64,000 bases of DNA from Actinoallomurus oryzae (GCF_039541955.1 NZ_BAABHF010000069.1:1-64000), one strand, 5' to 3'; shown: positions 52,888 through 61,249, counted from the stretch's first letter. The notes: generated from the letters alone by a model not told the origin. Made by a program: numbers and translations.

Positions 52888-53640
52888 TCAGGACGGGCGG
52901 CGTCCCGCCAGGCGGCCCAGGCGGCCCTCAACGCCCCACCGGGTGAGCTTGACGAACGCCTCGACCATGATGTCGCGGCTCATCTTGCTCGCGCCGTGGG
53001 TGCGCTCGACGAACGTGATCGGCACCTCGGCGACCTTCAGGCCCGCGCGGACGGTGCGCAGCGTGAGGTCCACCTGGAAGCAGTAGCCCTGCGACGTCAC
53101 GTCGTCGATGCCGATCTTGCTCAGCGTCGTGGCGCGGTAGGCGCGGAAGCCGCCGGTCGAGTCGTGGACGTGGAAGCCCAGCAGCACCCGCGAGTAGGTG
53201 TTGGCGCCGCGCGAGAGCGCCTCGCGCTTCTTCGGCCAGTTCTCCACCCGGCCGCCGCGGACCCACCGCGACCCGATCACCAGGTCGTTGTCCTCCAGCG
53301 CGCTGAGCAGCCGGGGCAGCTCCTCGGGCTGGTGCGAGCCGTCCGCGTCCATCTCGACCAGCACGTCGAAGCCGCGTTCGAGGCCCCACCGGAACCCCGC
53401 GACGTACGCGGCGCCCAGGCCTTCCTTGCCCTTACGGTGCAGCACGTGCACATGGTCGTCCTCGGCCGCGAGGCGATCGGCGATCTCCCCGGTGCCGTCG
53501 GGGCTCGCGTCATCGGCCACGAGCACCTCGGCCTGCGGCACGGACGCGCGGACCCGCCCGACGATGCTCTCGACGTTCTCGCGCTCCTGATACGTCGGGA
53601 TGATCACCAGAACCCGTCCGACGCCCTCCGTGGTCTCCAC
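52888..53640 (-). CDS. ppm1: Polyprenol monophosphomannose synthase
   Basis: This 250-residue GT2 glycosyltransferase transfers mannose from GDP-mannose to polyprenyl phosphate at the membrane face, supplying mannose for lipoglycans and glycoproteins. The nucleotide-sugar motifs are VLVIIPTYQERENVESIV, DDASPDGTG, the metal motif EMDADGSHQP and GSRWVRGG. TGGFRAYRATTL and ERTHGASKMS are family hallmarks. GTG 53640 starts 3 bp after the lnt stop. In mycobacteria the same two activities are fused in one Ppm1 protein, so this is the split form in one operon. Confidence 0.96.
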   Translation of the reverse strand: METTEGVGRVLVIIPTYQERENVESIVGRVRASVPQAEVLVADDASPDGTGEIADRLAAEDDHVHVLHRKGKEGLGAAYVAGFRWGLERGFDVLVEMDADGSHQPEELPRLLSALEDNDLVIGSRWVRGGRVENWPKKREALSRGANTYSRVLLGFHVHDSTGGFRAYRATTLSKIGIDDVTSQGYCFQVDLTLRTVRAGLKVAEVPITFVERTHGASKMSRDIMVEAFVKLTRWGVEGRLGRLAGRRPS

Positions 53641-53643
53641 CCG

Positions 53644-55224
53644 CTAGGTCCCCCTGCTCGTCCGTGTCCTCCAGGCGGCGACCGCCGCCGCCGCGAACCC
53701 AAGCAGCGCCAGCGCCCATTCGGGGGTAGCGCCGAGATGATCGGAAAGCGTACGCGACGAGCGCAGGGGTACGCGCTCGACCTGCACAGCCGGTGTGAAT
53801 TCCTGCGAACGGTCCAGCACCCGCCCGTCGGGGGTGATGATGCCGCTGATCCCGCTCGTCGAGGCCACGAGCATGGTGCGGCCGTGCTCGACCGCCCGCA
53901 GGCGTGACATCGCGAACTGCTGCGGCGGCAGGCTGGTGTGCCCGAACGTCGCGTTGTTGGTCTGCACGACCAGCAGCGGGTTGCTCGCCACGTCGCGTAC
54001 GAGGCCGTCGTAGGCGACCTCGAAGCAGATCACGTCGCCGATCCGCACCGGCCCGAGCCGGAGGTTGCCGGCCGAGCGGCCCTTGACGAACTCCCCGACC
54101 ATGTCGAAGCGGGTGATGACCTTGCGCAGGAAGCCGCGGAAGATCGGGATGTACTCCCCGAACGGCAGCGGGTGCCGCTTGACGTAGTAGGCGCCGGGGC
54201 CGGTCTTGGGGTCCCACACGATGCCGCGGTTCTCCACGTGCTCGCCGTCGCCGTGGTCGATCACCGCGCCGACCAGCACCGGCACGCCGACGTCGCGGAC
54301 GGCCGCGTCGATCACCTGACGCGCCTGGGGGTCCTGGTACGGGTCCAGGTCGCTGGAGTTCTCCGGCCAGATCACGATGTCGGGCCGGGGCAGCCTGCCC
54401 TGGCGTACCTCCTGGGCCAGCTTGTGGGTCTCGCGGGCGTGGTTGTCCAGGACGGCCTCGCGCTGGCCGAGGAAGTCCAGGCCGGCGCGCGGGACGTTGC
54501 CCTGGACCACCGCGACCGTCACCGGCCGGCCGCCCGAGGGCCGCGGCACGAACAGCCCGGCCAGGCCGAGCACCAGCACCCCGGCGAGCATGAGCGCCAC
54601 GCCCCGCACGCCCGGGGCCGAGTCCGGGGAGGACGTGCGCCGCCGCCACAGTGCCAGCGCCGAGGCGGCCAGGAGCCCGCCGGTGAGCGCGATCACGAAG
54701 CTGATCAGCGGCGCGCCGCCGAGCGGGGCGTACCCGGTGTAGGGCGAGGCGGTCTGGCTGAAGGCCAGGCGCCCCCAGGGGAAGCCGCCGAACGGCACCC
54801 GGCCGCGGACGAACTCCTCGGTGATCCACAGCGCGGCGGTCCACAGCGGCCAGCCGGGCAGCCGGGTCGCCAGGGCGATGCCGGTGCCCAGCAACGCGAA
54901 GTAGAGCGCCTCGAAGACGCTCAGGGCCAGCCAGGCGTCCATCCCGACCGGGCGCAGCCCCTCGAACAGCGGGAAGCAGAACGCCAGCCCGTACAGCATG
55001 CCCAGGCCGGTCGCGGCGCGAAGGCGGCGGCCGCGCAGGATGAGGGCCAGCATCGCGGCCGAGACCGGCGCGAGCGGCCACCAGCCGACCGGGGGGAACG
55101 CCGCGGCCAGCAGCAGTCCGGCCAGGACCGCCAGCGCCGGGCGCCGCAGTCGGGTGGGGAATCGACGCCGACGGGACTCATCGGCGACGCCGGGGGTCTC
55201 CTCGGCGAGCATGTCCTGCGCCAC
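53644..55224 (-). CDS. lnt: Apolipoprotein N-acyltransferase
   Basis: This 526-residue membrane enzyme adds the third acyl chain to lipoproteins. Six to seven helices (residues 20-215) precede a nitrilase-type periplasmic domain with the Glu-Lys-Cys triad visible as Glu288 (IWPENSSD), Lys349 (YVKRHPLPFGEY) and Cys400 (VICFEVAYD), and a last helix follows. GTG 55224 with GAGGAG (55230-55235) 5 nt upstream is the best start, since the long upstream frame has no helix or homology. It is cotranscribed with ppm1. A TTGACA/TAAGTT promoter about 390 bp upstream implies a long leader. Confidence 0.95.
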   Translation of the reverse strand: MAQDMLAEETPGVADESRRRRFPTRLRRPALAVLAGLLLAAAFPPVGWWPLAPVSAAMLALILRGRRLRAATGLGMLYGLAFCFPLFEGLRPVGMDAWLALSVFEALYFALLGTGIALATRLPGWPLWTAALWITEEFVRGRVPFGGFPWGRLAFSQTASPYTGYAPLGGAPLISFVIALTGGLLAASALALWRRRTSSPDSAPGVRGVALMLAGVLVLGLAGLFVPRPSGGRPVTVAVVQGNVPRAGLDFLGQREAVLDNHARETHKLAQEVRQGRLPRPDIVIWPENSSDLDPYQDPQARQVIDAAVRDVGVPVLVGAVIDHGDGEHVENRGIVWDPKTGPGAYYVKRHPLPFGEYIPIFRGFLRKVITRFDMVGEFVKGRSAGNLRLGPVRIGDVICFEVAYDGLVRDVASNPLLVVQTNNATFGHTSLPPQQFAMSRLRAVEHGRTMLVASTSGISGIITPDGRVLDRSQEFTPAVQVERVPLRSSRTLSDHLGATPEWALALLGFAAAAVAAWRTRTSRGT

Positions 55225-55666
55225 CAACGCTCCTCGTCCGCATCGTTCGTTCTTGCGGAACGGTATCGTCCACGGGCCGCTGGGACGAATGGGGAGGTGC
55301 GCCGGGGCCGTCCGCACCGCCGCGGCGGCACGCCGTACGGGCGTCGAAACGGAAGAGAGCCCGGGCGGTCCCTTCGAACCGGACCCGTCTCGTCGGCGGC
55401 GAGCGCGTCGGTCCGTTGTCTGATGGGTGCCCAGGCTCTTACCGAGTCTCACCGGCGCCGGTCCGGGGTGCTCCCGGCCCGGGCGCGCGGATGGCCTGCG
55501 TCTGGCTTTCGACGGTTGGCGCCGCACCGCGGCGCTGCCCTTCCCCCGTCACGGCGCAGGTGCCGCGTCGCCCCGACCGGCCGGCCGGTAGGCCCTGTGG
55601 TGGACGCCTAGGCAACTTATCGGTATCCGAAGCGATGTCAACCCTGGCCGCCGGCGCCACGCACCG
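55225..55666. other. Leader and spacer upstream of lnt, no gene
   Basis: These 440 bp hold no credible reading frame. The minus-strand promoter at 55614-55641 would make this a 5' leader of about 380 nt. Several GC-rich stems are possible (for example GGTCC/GGACC around GGTTCGAAG near 55370). No known riboswitch class was recognised. Confidence 0.5.
55614..55641 (-). promoter_or_regulatory. Sigma-70-type promoter, probably for lnt-ppm1
   Basis: On the minus strand TTGACA (55641-55636) and TAAGTT (55619-55614) are 16 bp apart, which is close to consensus. Transcription would begin near 55607, just downstream of the end of kal. Confidence 0.55.
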
Positions 55667-56062
55667 TCAGGAGGTGCCGGGGACCACGACCGTTCCGGTC
55701 GCCGTGACGACCACCAGCGGTTCGGCCAGCACCTCCGCGGCCGACTCGCCCTTGTCCGGGCGTGCGCGGCACACCACCCGCGCCTCCAGCGCCAGGGTGC
55801 GGCTGCGGCGGCCCACGCGGGTGACGGTCGCGGTCGCCTCCAGCACGTCACCGGCCCGTACGGGAGCGCGGAACGCCACGTCCTCGTAGCCGGCGAACAG
55901 TCCCTCGTCGCCGTCGGTGCGGATGCACACCTCGGTCGCGACGTCGCCGAACAGGCCCAGGACGTACGCGCCGTCCACCAGGCTGCCGCCGTAGTGCGCG
56001 TGGCCGTACGGAACGTAGCGCCGGTGCGTGACGCTCAGGCCCGTACGCGTGTCCTCACTCAC
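55667..56062 (-). CDS. kal: 3-aminobutyryl-CoA ammonia-lyase
   Basis: This 131-residue hotdog-fold enzyme removes ammonia from L-3-aminobutyryl-CoA to give crotonyl-CoA in lysine fermentation. The family signature VPYGHAHYGGSLVDGAYVLGLFGDVATE covers residues about 15-42 (given as a landmark), followed by GYEDVAFRAPVRAGDVLEATA. GTG 56062 has AAGGAGG 4 nt upstream. It is the last gene of the kdd-kamD-kamE-kal run. A 23-codon frame links it to kamE by overlapping GTGA junctions on both sides. Function rests on family and context together. Confidence 0.92.
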   Translation of the reverse strand: MSEDTRTGLSVTHRRYVPYGHAHYGGSLVDGAYVLGLFGDVATEVCIRTDGDEGLFAGYEDVAFRAPVRAGDVLEATATVTRVGRRSRTLALEARVVCRARPDKGESAAEVLAEPLVVVTATGTVVVPGTS

Positions 56063-56130
56063 GAGTCCTCCTTCGTCGGGAGAGAGACCAGGCACGCGTG
56101 CTCGCCGGTTCGCTCGCTCCGCTCGCTCAC
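56059..56130 (-). CDS. 23-codon linker reading frame between kamE and kal
   Basis: A frame beginning GTG 56130 overlaps the kamE stop (GTGA), has its own AGGAGG 4 nt upstream, and ends with a TGA that overlaps the kal GTG. The 15-bp sequence AGGAGGACTCGTGAG occurs at both junctions (56126-56140 and 56058-56072). The peptide starts VSERSERTGEH and ends in KEDS, echoing the QEDS end of KamE. It looks like a duplicated junction with a short GC-rich repeat inserted and may serve translational coupling only. Confidence 0.4.
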   Translation of the reverse strand: MSERSERTGEHACLVSLPTKEDS

Positions 56131-56942
56131 GAGTCCTCCTGCGGGGTCCAGGTGGGCAGCAGGGCGTGCACCAGGTACGAGGCGACCTCGGCGGGGGTGG
56201 TGCCCTTGCCGAAGATGCGGTCGACGCCGAGCTCGGCCTCGGTGACGGTGTCGAAGCGCGGCCCGCCGGCGATGAGCAGCGGGCGTCCCATGCCCGGCCC
56301 GACGGCGGTCGGGTAGGCGGCGTGGAAGGCCGCGGCCATCTGCTTGGTGTTGTGGATGTGGGCGTTCTTCTGGGTGACGACCTGGGAGACGAGCACGGCG
56401 TCGGCGTCCTCGGCCTTGGCGCGCTCGAGGAGCTCCTCCACGGTCACCTGGGCGCCCATGTTCACCACCTGGATCTCACGGTGGTACTCCAGGCCCTTCT
56501 CACCGGCGAACCCCTTGACGTTGAGGATCGCGTCGATGCCGACGGTGTGGGCGTCGGTGCCGATGCAGGCGCCGACCACGACGAGGCGGCGCTTGAGCAC
56601 GGTGCGGATGGCCAGATCGACCTCCTTGGCCGGCAGCAGCGGGTACTCCCGCCCCTCGGGCACCTCGATGCCGGCGTAGTCGATCAGGTGGTTGACCTTG
56701 CCGTAGACGATGAAGAACGTGAAGTGGGGCCCCATCGCCTTGGCGTGGACGACGCTGGCCGGGTCCAGGCCCATCTGCCGGGCCAGGGCCAGGGCGGCGA
56801 GCTCGGCGCGCTTGCCGGCCGGCACCGGCATGGTGAAGGACATCTGCACCATCGCGTCGCCGGTGGTGTCGCCGTAGGGGCGGATGATGGACGGGAGGTC
56901 GGTCGCCTCCGGGACGTCGGTCGTGGTCTCGCGCTGGATCAC
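56127..56942 (-). CDS. kamE: Lysine 5,6-aminomutase beta subunit
   Basis: This 271-residue subunit binds adenosylcobalamin and anchors PLP in the enzyme that shifts the terminal amino group of beta-lysine (or D-lysine). The base-off B12 motif DxHxxG is Asp130, His132 and Gly135 in GTDAHTVGIDAILN. Lys143, 11 residues after the His, matches the PLP Lys144 of the Clostridium enzyme. The N-terminal dimerisation part (residues 1-100) is present. GTG 56942 overlaps the kamD stop by GTGA, so the subunits are made in equal amounts. Confidence 0.96.
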   Translation of the reverse strand: MIQRETTTDVPEATDLPSIIRPYGDTTGDAMVQMSFTMPVPAGKRAELAALALARQMGLDPASVVHAKAMGPHFTFFIVYGKVNHLIDYAGIEVPEGREYPLLPAKEVDLAIRTVLKRRLVVVGACIGTDAHTVGIDAILNVKGFAGEKGLEYHREIQVVNMGAQVTVEELLERAKAEDADAVLVSQVVTQKNAHIHNTKQMAAAFHAAYPTAVGPGMGRPLLIAGGPRFDTVTEAELGVDRIFGKGTTPAEVASYLVHALLPTWTPQEDS

Positions 56943-58540
56943 CGCTTCACGCTCCCTGCGGGCGTCGGGGCCATGCGGCCGGCGTGGGGGTCTTCGGTCT
57001 CGAGGATGTCCAGGGCCGGGCCCACGTAGCCGTCGGCGCGCTCGACCACGCCGTCCAGGCCCTTGCCGCCGTCGGCGGGCCGGCGGGTCACCCCGAAGGT
57101 GCCCTCGGCGATCGCCGTCAGGAGCGTGTCGTCGCAGATGCGCTCCAGCAGGTCCACGGACTCTTCCAGCACCTGCTTGGCGCGCTGGACGACGAAGCCG
57201 TCGGGCCGGGGCACGAAGTCCTCGGCCAGGGCGCCGCAGGCGTCGCGGACGTACCGGACGTTCTCCAGGGCCAGGTCGCGGTCGGACAGCCAGGGGGTGT
57301 GGATACCCTCGGTCATCATCCCGATCAAGATGATCGACTGTTCGGTCATCACCCCGGCCAGGTTGAAGAAGGCGTCCAGCAGGTAGCCGGCGAACACGTT
57401 CCCGGTCATGTGCTTGGTCGGCGGCATGTACTTCAGCGGCGCGTCCGGGAACAGTTCGCGGACGAGCTGGGCGTGGGCCAGCTCCAGCCGGAAGGAGTCC
57501 GGCAGGGCCGGGTTGATCTCGAAGGCGTGGCCGAGGCCGAGCTGGGAGTCGGTCAGGCCCGCCTCGCGGCCGAAGCGTTCGTTCAGCAGCTGGCTGACCA
57601 CGACCGTGTGCGCGGCGTCGACCGCGTCGGCGGTGGTGAGGTAGTTGTCCTCGCCGGTGTTGATCACGATGCCGGCGCGGGCGTGGATCTGGCGGGAGAA
57701 CCGCTGGTCGATGAAGGTGCGCCGGGGGTTGATGTCGCGGAAGATGATGCCGTACATGCAGTCGTTGAGCATCATGTCGAGGCGTTCGAGGCCGGCGAGG
57801 GTGGCGATCTCGGGCATGCACAGGCCCGAGGCGTAGTTCGTCAGCCGCACGTACCGGCCCAGCTCCTTGGACACGTCGTCGAGGGCGGCGCGCATGAGCC
57901 GGAAGTTCTCCTGGGTGGCGTACGTGCCGGCGTAGCCCTCGCGGGTGGCGCCCTCGGGCACGAAGTCCAGCAGCGACTGGCCCGTGGAGCGGATCACCGC
58001 GACGACGTCGGCGCCCTCGCGTGCGGCGGCCTGCGCCTGCGGGATGTCCTCGTAGATGTCGCCGGTCGCGACGATGAGGTACACCCACGGCTTGGGCGGG
58101 TCGCCGACCGCGGCGAGCATCTGGTCGCGTTCGGCGCGGCGGCGGTCGATGCGCGTGAGGCCCTCCCGCGCGGCGGTGCGGGCGTGCGAGGCCGCGGCGG
58201 CGGCGTCGTCGCCGGAGGGCAGGCGGAAGGTCACCGCGCCCAGCGCGGCGGCCTGCGCCAGCGAGGACAGGTCGGCGTAGGACTCGCGGCGCAGAGCGTC
58301 CCAGACGGGCAGCGCGACGCCGTGCTCGAGGCCGACCTGGTCGCGTACGGCGTCGACGAGGTGGTTCACCCAGGGGCGGCCGTCGGAGTCGGCGCCGGAC
58401 AGGCCGGCCAGGCGCAGCTGCGCGCGTTCGACCGAGACGGTCGTGTGCGTCCGCGCCATCTCGATGACCGGCTCGGCGGCGCGCTCGGCGAGCCGGCGCG
58501 CCTTGGCCACCACCTGCGGATCCAGGTCCAGTTTGCCCAT
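56939..58540 (-). CDS. kamD: Lysine 5,6-aminomutase alpha subunit
   Basis: This 533-residue catalytic subunit (TIM barrel) works with KamE. It converts L-beta-lysine to 3,5-diaminohexanoate in an AdoCbl- and PLP-dependent radical reaction. Typical sequences are PWVYLIVATGDIYEDIPQAQAAAREGADVVAVIRSTGQS, then YATQENFRLMRAALDDV, LTNYASGLCMPEIA, GIIFRDINPRRTFIDQRFSR and KYMPPTKHMTGN. Length is as in characterised enzymes (about 516). ATG 58540 shares its first base with the kdd stop (TGATG). The gene order kdd-kamD-kamE-kal follows fermenting bacteria. Confidence 0.96.
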   Translation of the reverse strand: MGKLDLDPQVVAKARRLAERAAEPVIEMARTHTTVSVERAQLRLAGLSGADSDGRPWVNHLVDAVRDQVGLEHGVALPVWDALRRESYADLSSLAQAAALGAVTFRLPSGDDAAAAASHARTAAREGLTRIDRRRAERDQMLAAVGDPPKPWVYLIVATGDIYEDIPQAQAAAREGADVVAVIRSTGQSLLDFVPEGATREGYAGTYATQENFRLMRAALDDVSKELGRYVRLTNYASGLCMPEIATLAGLERLDMMLNDCMYGIIFRDINPRRTFIDQRFSRQIHARAGIVINTGEDNYLTTADAVDAAHTVVVSQLLNERFGREAGLTDSQLGLGHAFEINPALPDSFRLELAHAQLVRELFPDAPLKYMPPTKHMTGNVFAGYLLDAFFNLAGVMTEQSIILIGMMTEGIHTPWLSDRDLALENVRYVRDACGALAEDFVPRPDGFVVQRAKQVLEESVDLLERICDDTLLTAIAEGTFGVTRRPADGGKGLDGVVERADGYVGPALDILETEDPHAGRMAPTPAGSVKR

Positions 58541-59562
58541 CACTCCTCCACCCGCTCCTTGAAGATCTTCGCTACGCCCGGTTCGGTGCGCAGCAGGTCC
58601 AGTGCCATCTGGGCGTGCCCTGGGGCGTACCCGTTTCCGATCAGCATGGTCACGTCGGCGGCCAGTCCTTCGGCGCCGAGCGCCGCGGCCGAGAACGAGG
58701 TGGCCATCGAGAAGAAGACCACCGTGCCGCCTGCGGCGGTGGCCAGGATCGCGCCGTGCTCGCAGCCGGGCACGTCGACGCAGACCACGGTCACGTCGGC
58801 GCCCGGTTCGCCGACGGCGTCCGCGAGCGCGATCGGGTCGCGGGCGTCGGCGATCACGACGTCGTCGGCCAGGCCCGCGGCGCGCAGCCGCGCCGCCTCC
58901 GCCTCGAACGGGACGACTCCGATGGTACGTGCGGCGCCGGCGCGGCGAGCCGCGGCCAGGGCCAGGGATCCGCTCTTGCCCGCGGCGCCGATCACCGCGA
59001 CGACCGGCGCGGTACGGGCGGCGACGACGCGGTGGGTCAGCGCGGGCGCCCCGCAGACGTCCATGACGGCCAGGCTCAGGCCGGCCGGCAGGTCGGCCGG
59101 GAGCTCGGCGGCGATCGAGCGGGCGAACAGGATCGCGTGGCCCTCGGCCGGGATCTGTTCGCCGCGGCCGTCCCAGCGGCGCAGGTCGTCGGTGATGTGC
59201 AGCGGCGTGAGGGTCAGGGAGACCAGGGTGGCGATCCGCATGCCGGGGGCCAGGCCCAGCGGGGACTTCGGGCCGACCTCGTCGACGACGCCGATGAGCA
59301 TGCCGCCCGAGCCGGTGACCGGGTTGTGCATCTTGCCGCGGGTCCGGATGATCTGCAGGACCTCGGCGCGGATGGCGTCCGGATCGCCGTCGTGGGCGGT
59401 GTGCAGCTGCCGGTAGGAGGCCGCGTCCAGGTTCAGGCGTTCGAGGCGGACGCGTACCTCGTCCTCGGCGATCCGTGGATCGGGATCGAGACGGCGGGCC
59501 GCCTGCGGCAGTACGCCGGGCGGCTCCAGGACCCGGTGCAGGCCGACCGGAGAGCTGTTCAT
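58540..59562 (-). CDS. kdd: L-erythro-3,5-diaminohexanoate dehydrogenase
   Basis: This 340-residue NAD(P)-dependent enzyme oxidatively deaminates 3,5-diaminohexanoate to 5-amino-3-oxohexanoate. The N-terminal part has GKMHNPVTGSGGMLIGVVDEVG. The Rossmann half carries VIGAAGKSGSLALAAARRAG (about residues 188-207) and a terminal TMLIGNGYAPGHAQMALDLLR. This matches the Kdd family rather than general alcohol dehydrogenases. ATG 59562 follows GAGGTGAGGG. It is the first gene of the minus-strand run and is divergent from kamA across 130 bp. Confidence 0.95.
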   Translation of the reverse strand: MNSSPVGLHRVLEPPGVLPQAARRLDPDPRIAEDEVRVRLERLNLDAASYRQLHTAHDGDPDAIRAEVLQIIRTRGKMHNPVTGSGGMLIGVVDEVGPKSPLGLAPGMRIATLVSLTLTPLHITDDLRRWDGRGEQIPAEGHAILFARSIAAELPADLPAGLSLAVMDVCGAPALTHRVVAARTAPVVAVIGAAGKSGSLALAAARRAGAARTIGVVPFEAEAARLRAAGLADDVVIADARDPIALADAVGEPGADVTVVCVDVPGCEHGAILATAAGGTVVFFSMATSFSAAALGAEGLAADVTMLIGNGYAPGHAQMALDLLRTEPGVAKIFKERVEE

Positions 59563-59586
59563 CCCTCACCTCAGGTAGCGTGTAGT

Positions 59587-59612
59587 GGAATATCTGCTGG
59601 GGGAACCTAGTT
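59587..59612 (+). promoter_or_regulatory. Sigma-R-like promoter upstream of kamA
   Basis: GGAAT (59587-59591) and GTT (59610-59612) are exactly 18 bp apart, identical in layout to the rbpA promoter at 48866-48891. Transcription would start near 59619, leaving room for ATG 59632 or GTG 59692. An ECF sigma factor is implied. Confidence 0.6.
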
Positions 59613-59691
59613 TAGAGAAAGAATTTCCCGTATGGTCCCGCAGACAGTGAACATCATCCGCGATCTCCGCGAAAGACTAGGGGTGAAGCTC

Positions 59692-61128
59692 GTGACCGCT
59701 CTTGCCGAAGACTCGGTGGTGACCCTCGATGGCCGCCTCCAGCCGTACACGTACCGGCGTCATGAGTTGATCGAGCCGGACTGGCGCCGCTTCCCCGGCT
59801 GGCGCGAGGTCACCGCGGCGGAGTGGGAGTCCGCGCAGTGGCAGCGGTCGCACTGCGTCAAGAACGTCCGCCAGCTGCGGAGCCTCATGGGCGACCTGCT
59901 GAGCGAGGAGTTCTACGCCGACCTGGAGCGCGACCAGCGCGAGCGGGCCACCATGTCGATGCTGCTGCCGCCGCAGATGCTCAACACCATGAACGTCGAC
60001 AGCACCGAGGCGTTCTACGCCGACCCGGTGCGGCGCTACATGCTCCCGGTGTTCAGCGACCGGCGCACCGACTGGCCCTCGCACCCGTTCGCCAGCCGCG
60101 ACTCCCTGCACGAGGCCGAGATGTGGGCGGTGGAGGGGCTGACCCACCGCTACCCCACCAAGGTCCTGGCCGAGCTGCTGCCGACCTGCCCCCAGTACTG
60201 CGGCCACTGCACCCGCATGGACCTGGTCGGCAACTCCACGCCGCAGATCGACAAGCACAAGTTCGCCCTCAAGCAGCCCGACCGGCTGGAGGAGATGCTG
60301 GCCTACCTGAGCCGCACTCCGCAGGTCCGTGACGTGGTCGTGTCCGGCGGTGACGTCGCGAACATGCCGTGGGCGCGGCTGGAGACCTTCGTCGACCGGC
60401 TGCTGGACATCGACAACATCCGCGACATCCGCCTGGCCACCAAGGCCCTGATGGGCATGCCCCAGCACTGGCTCCAGGACGACGTACGCGCCGGGGTGGA
60501 GCGCCTGGCCACCAAGGCGCGCGAGCGCGGCGCCCAGCTCGCCATCCACACCCACGTCAACGCGGCCCAGTCGATGACGCCGCTGGTCGCCAAGGCGGCC
60601 CAGGCCCTGATCGAGGCCGGCGTCCGTGACGTGCGCAACCAGGGCGTGCTGCTGCGCGGCGTCAACACCAGCGTCGAGCAGCTGCTGGACCTGTGCTTCG
60701 CGCTGCAGGACAACGGCGTGCTGCCCTACTACTTCTACCTGTGCGACATGATCCCCTTCAGCGAGCACTGGCGGCTCTCGCTCGCCGAGGCGCAGCGCCT
60801 GCAGCACGGGATCATGGGATACCTGCCCGGCTTCGCCACCCCGCGCATCGTGTGCGACGTGCCCTACGTCGGCAAGCGCTGGGTGCACCAGGTCGCCGAC
60901 TACGACACCGAGCGCGGCATCTCCTACTGGACGAAGAACTACCGCACCGCGCTGGAGGCCGACGACCCCGAGGCCCTGGAGCGCCGGTACGAGTACTACG
61001 ACCCGATCCACCTGCTCCCCGAGAGCGGGCAGGCCTGGTGGGAGGACCACGCGCGTGAGGCCCAGGGCCGCGACGTCGGCCTGGCCGCGGCCAGCCGTGC
61101 CGCCTCCGAGGCCATCCGCGACGCCTGA
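59692..61128 (+). CDS. kamA: Lysine 2,3-aminomutase
   Basis: This 478-residue radical SAM, PLP-dependent enzyme converts L-lysine to L-beta-lysine. The [4Fe-4S] motif is CPQYCGHC (Cys166, Cys170, Cys173). PLP is expected on the Lys of CDVPYVGKRW, and SGGDVANMPW and NQGVLLRGVNTS are family motifs. It is longer at the N-terminus than the Clostridium enzyme (416 residues). GTG 59692 has AGGGG (59679-59683) 8 nt upstream; ATG 59632 is the alternative. It is divergent from kdd-kamDE-kal and feeds that pathway. No antibiotic gene for beta-lysine use is nearby. Confidence 0.95.
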   Translation: MTALAEDSVVTLDGRLQPYTYRRHELIEPDWRRFPGWREVTAAEWESAQWQRSHCVKNVRQLRSLMGDLLSEEFYADLERDQRERATMSMLLPPQMLNTMNVDSTEAFYADPVRRYMLPVFSDRRTDWPSHPFASRDSLHEAEMWAVEGLTHRYPTKVLAELLPTCPQYCGHCTRMDLVGNSTPQIDKHKFALKQPDRLEEMLAYLSRTPQVRDVVVSGGDVANMPWARLETFVDRLLDIDNIRDIRLATKALMGMPQHWLQDDVRAGVERLATKARERGAQLAIHTHVNAAQSMTPLVAKAAQALIEAGVRDVRNQGVLLRGVNTSVEQLLDLCFALQDNGVLPYYFYLCDMIPFSEHWRLSLAEAQRLQHGIMGYLPGFATPRIVCDVPYVGKRWVHQVADYDTERGISYWTKNYRTALEADDPEALERRYEYYDPIHLLPESGQAWWEDHAREAQGRDVGLAAASRAASEAIRDA

Positions 61129-61159
61129 TCTCCGATGACCGGGACGCCCCACGGCGTCA

Positions 61160-61195
61160 TCCGGCCGCGCCGGGCCACCGCCCGGCGCGGCCGGA
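61160..61195. terminator. Bidirectional terminator hairpin after kamA
   Basis: Perfect 16-bp arms (61160-61175 and 61180-61195) surround a CACC loop between the convergent ends of kamA and the kinase gene. A short TTTTC follows on the plus strand at 61200. Confidence 0.85.
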
Positions 61196-61249
61196 CCCGT
61201 TTTCGGGCCCGTCCCGGCCCCGGACGGCCCGCCGGGACGGTGAGAACGG

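Noticed and set aside
53510..55081. Second long frame across lnt and ppm1
   Set aside because: It is out of frame with both genes, whose catalytic residues are all in their own frames, and its composition is Arg/Ala/Gly-rich.
55350..55400. tRNA-like T-arm (GGTTCGAA flanked by GGTCC/GGACC) on the minus strand
   Set aside because: No acceptor stem, D-arm or anticodon arm could be built around it, and the loop is 9 nt instead of 7.
59563..59691. Lysine riboswitch before kamA or kdd
   Set aside because: The spacer is 130 bp, with two divergent promoters and ribosome binding sites, too short for an L-box, and no conserved core was seen.
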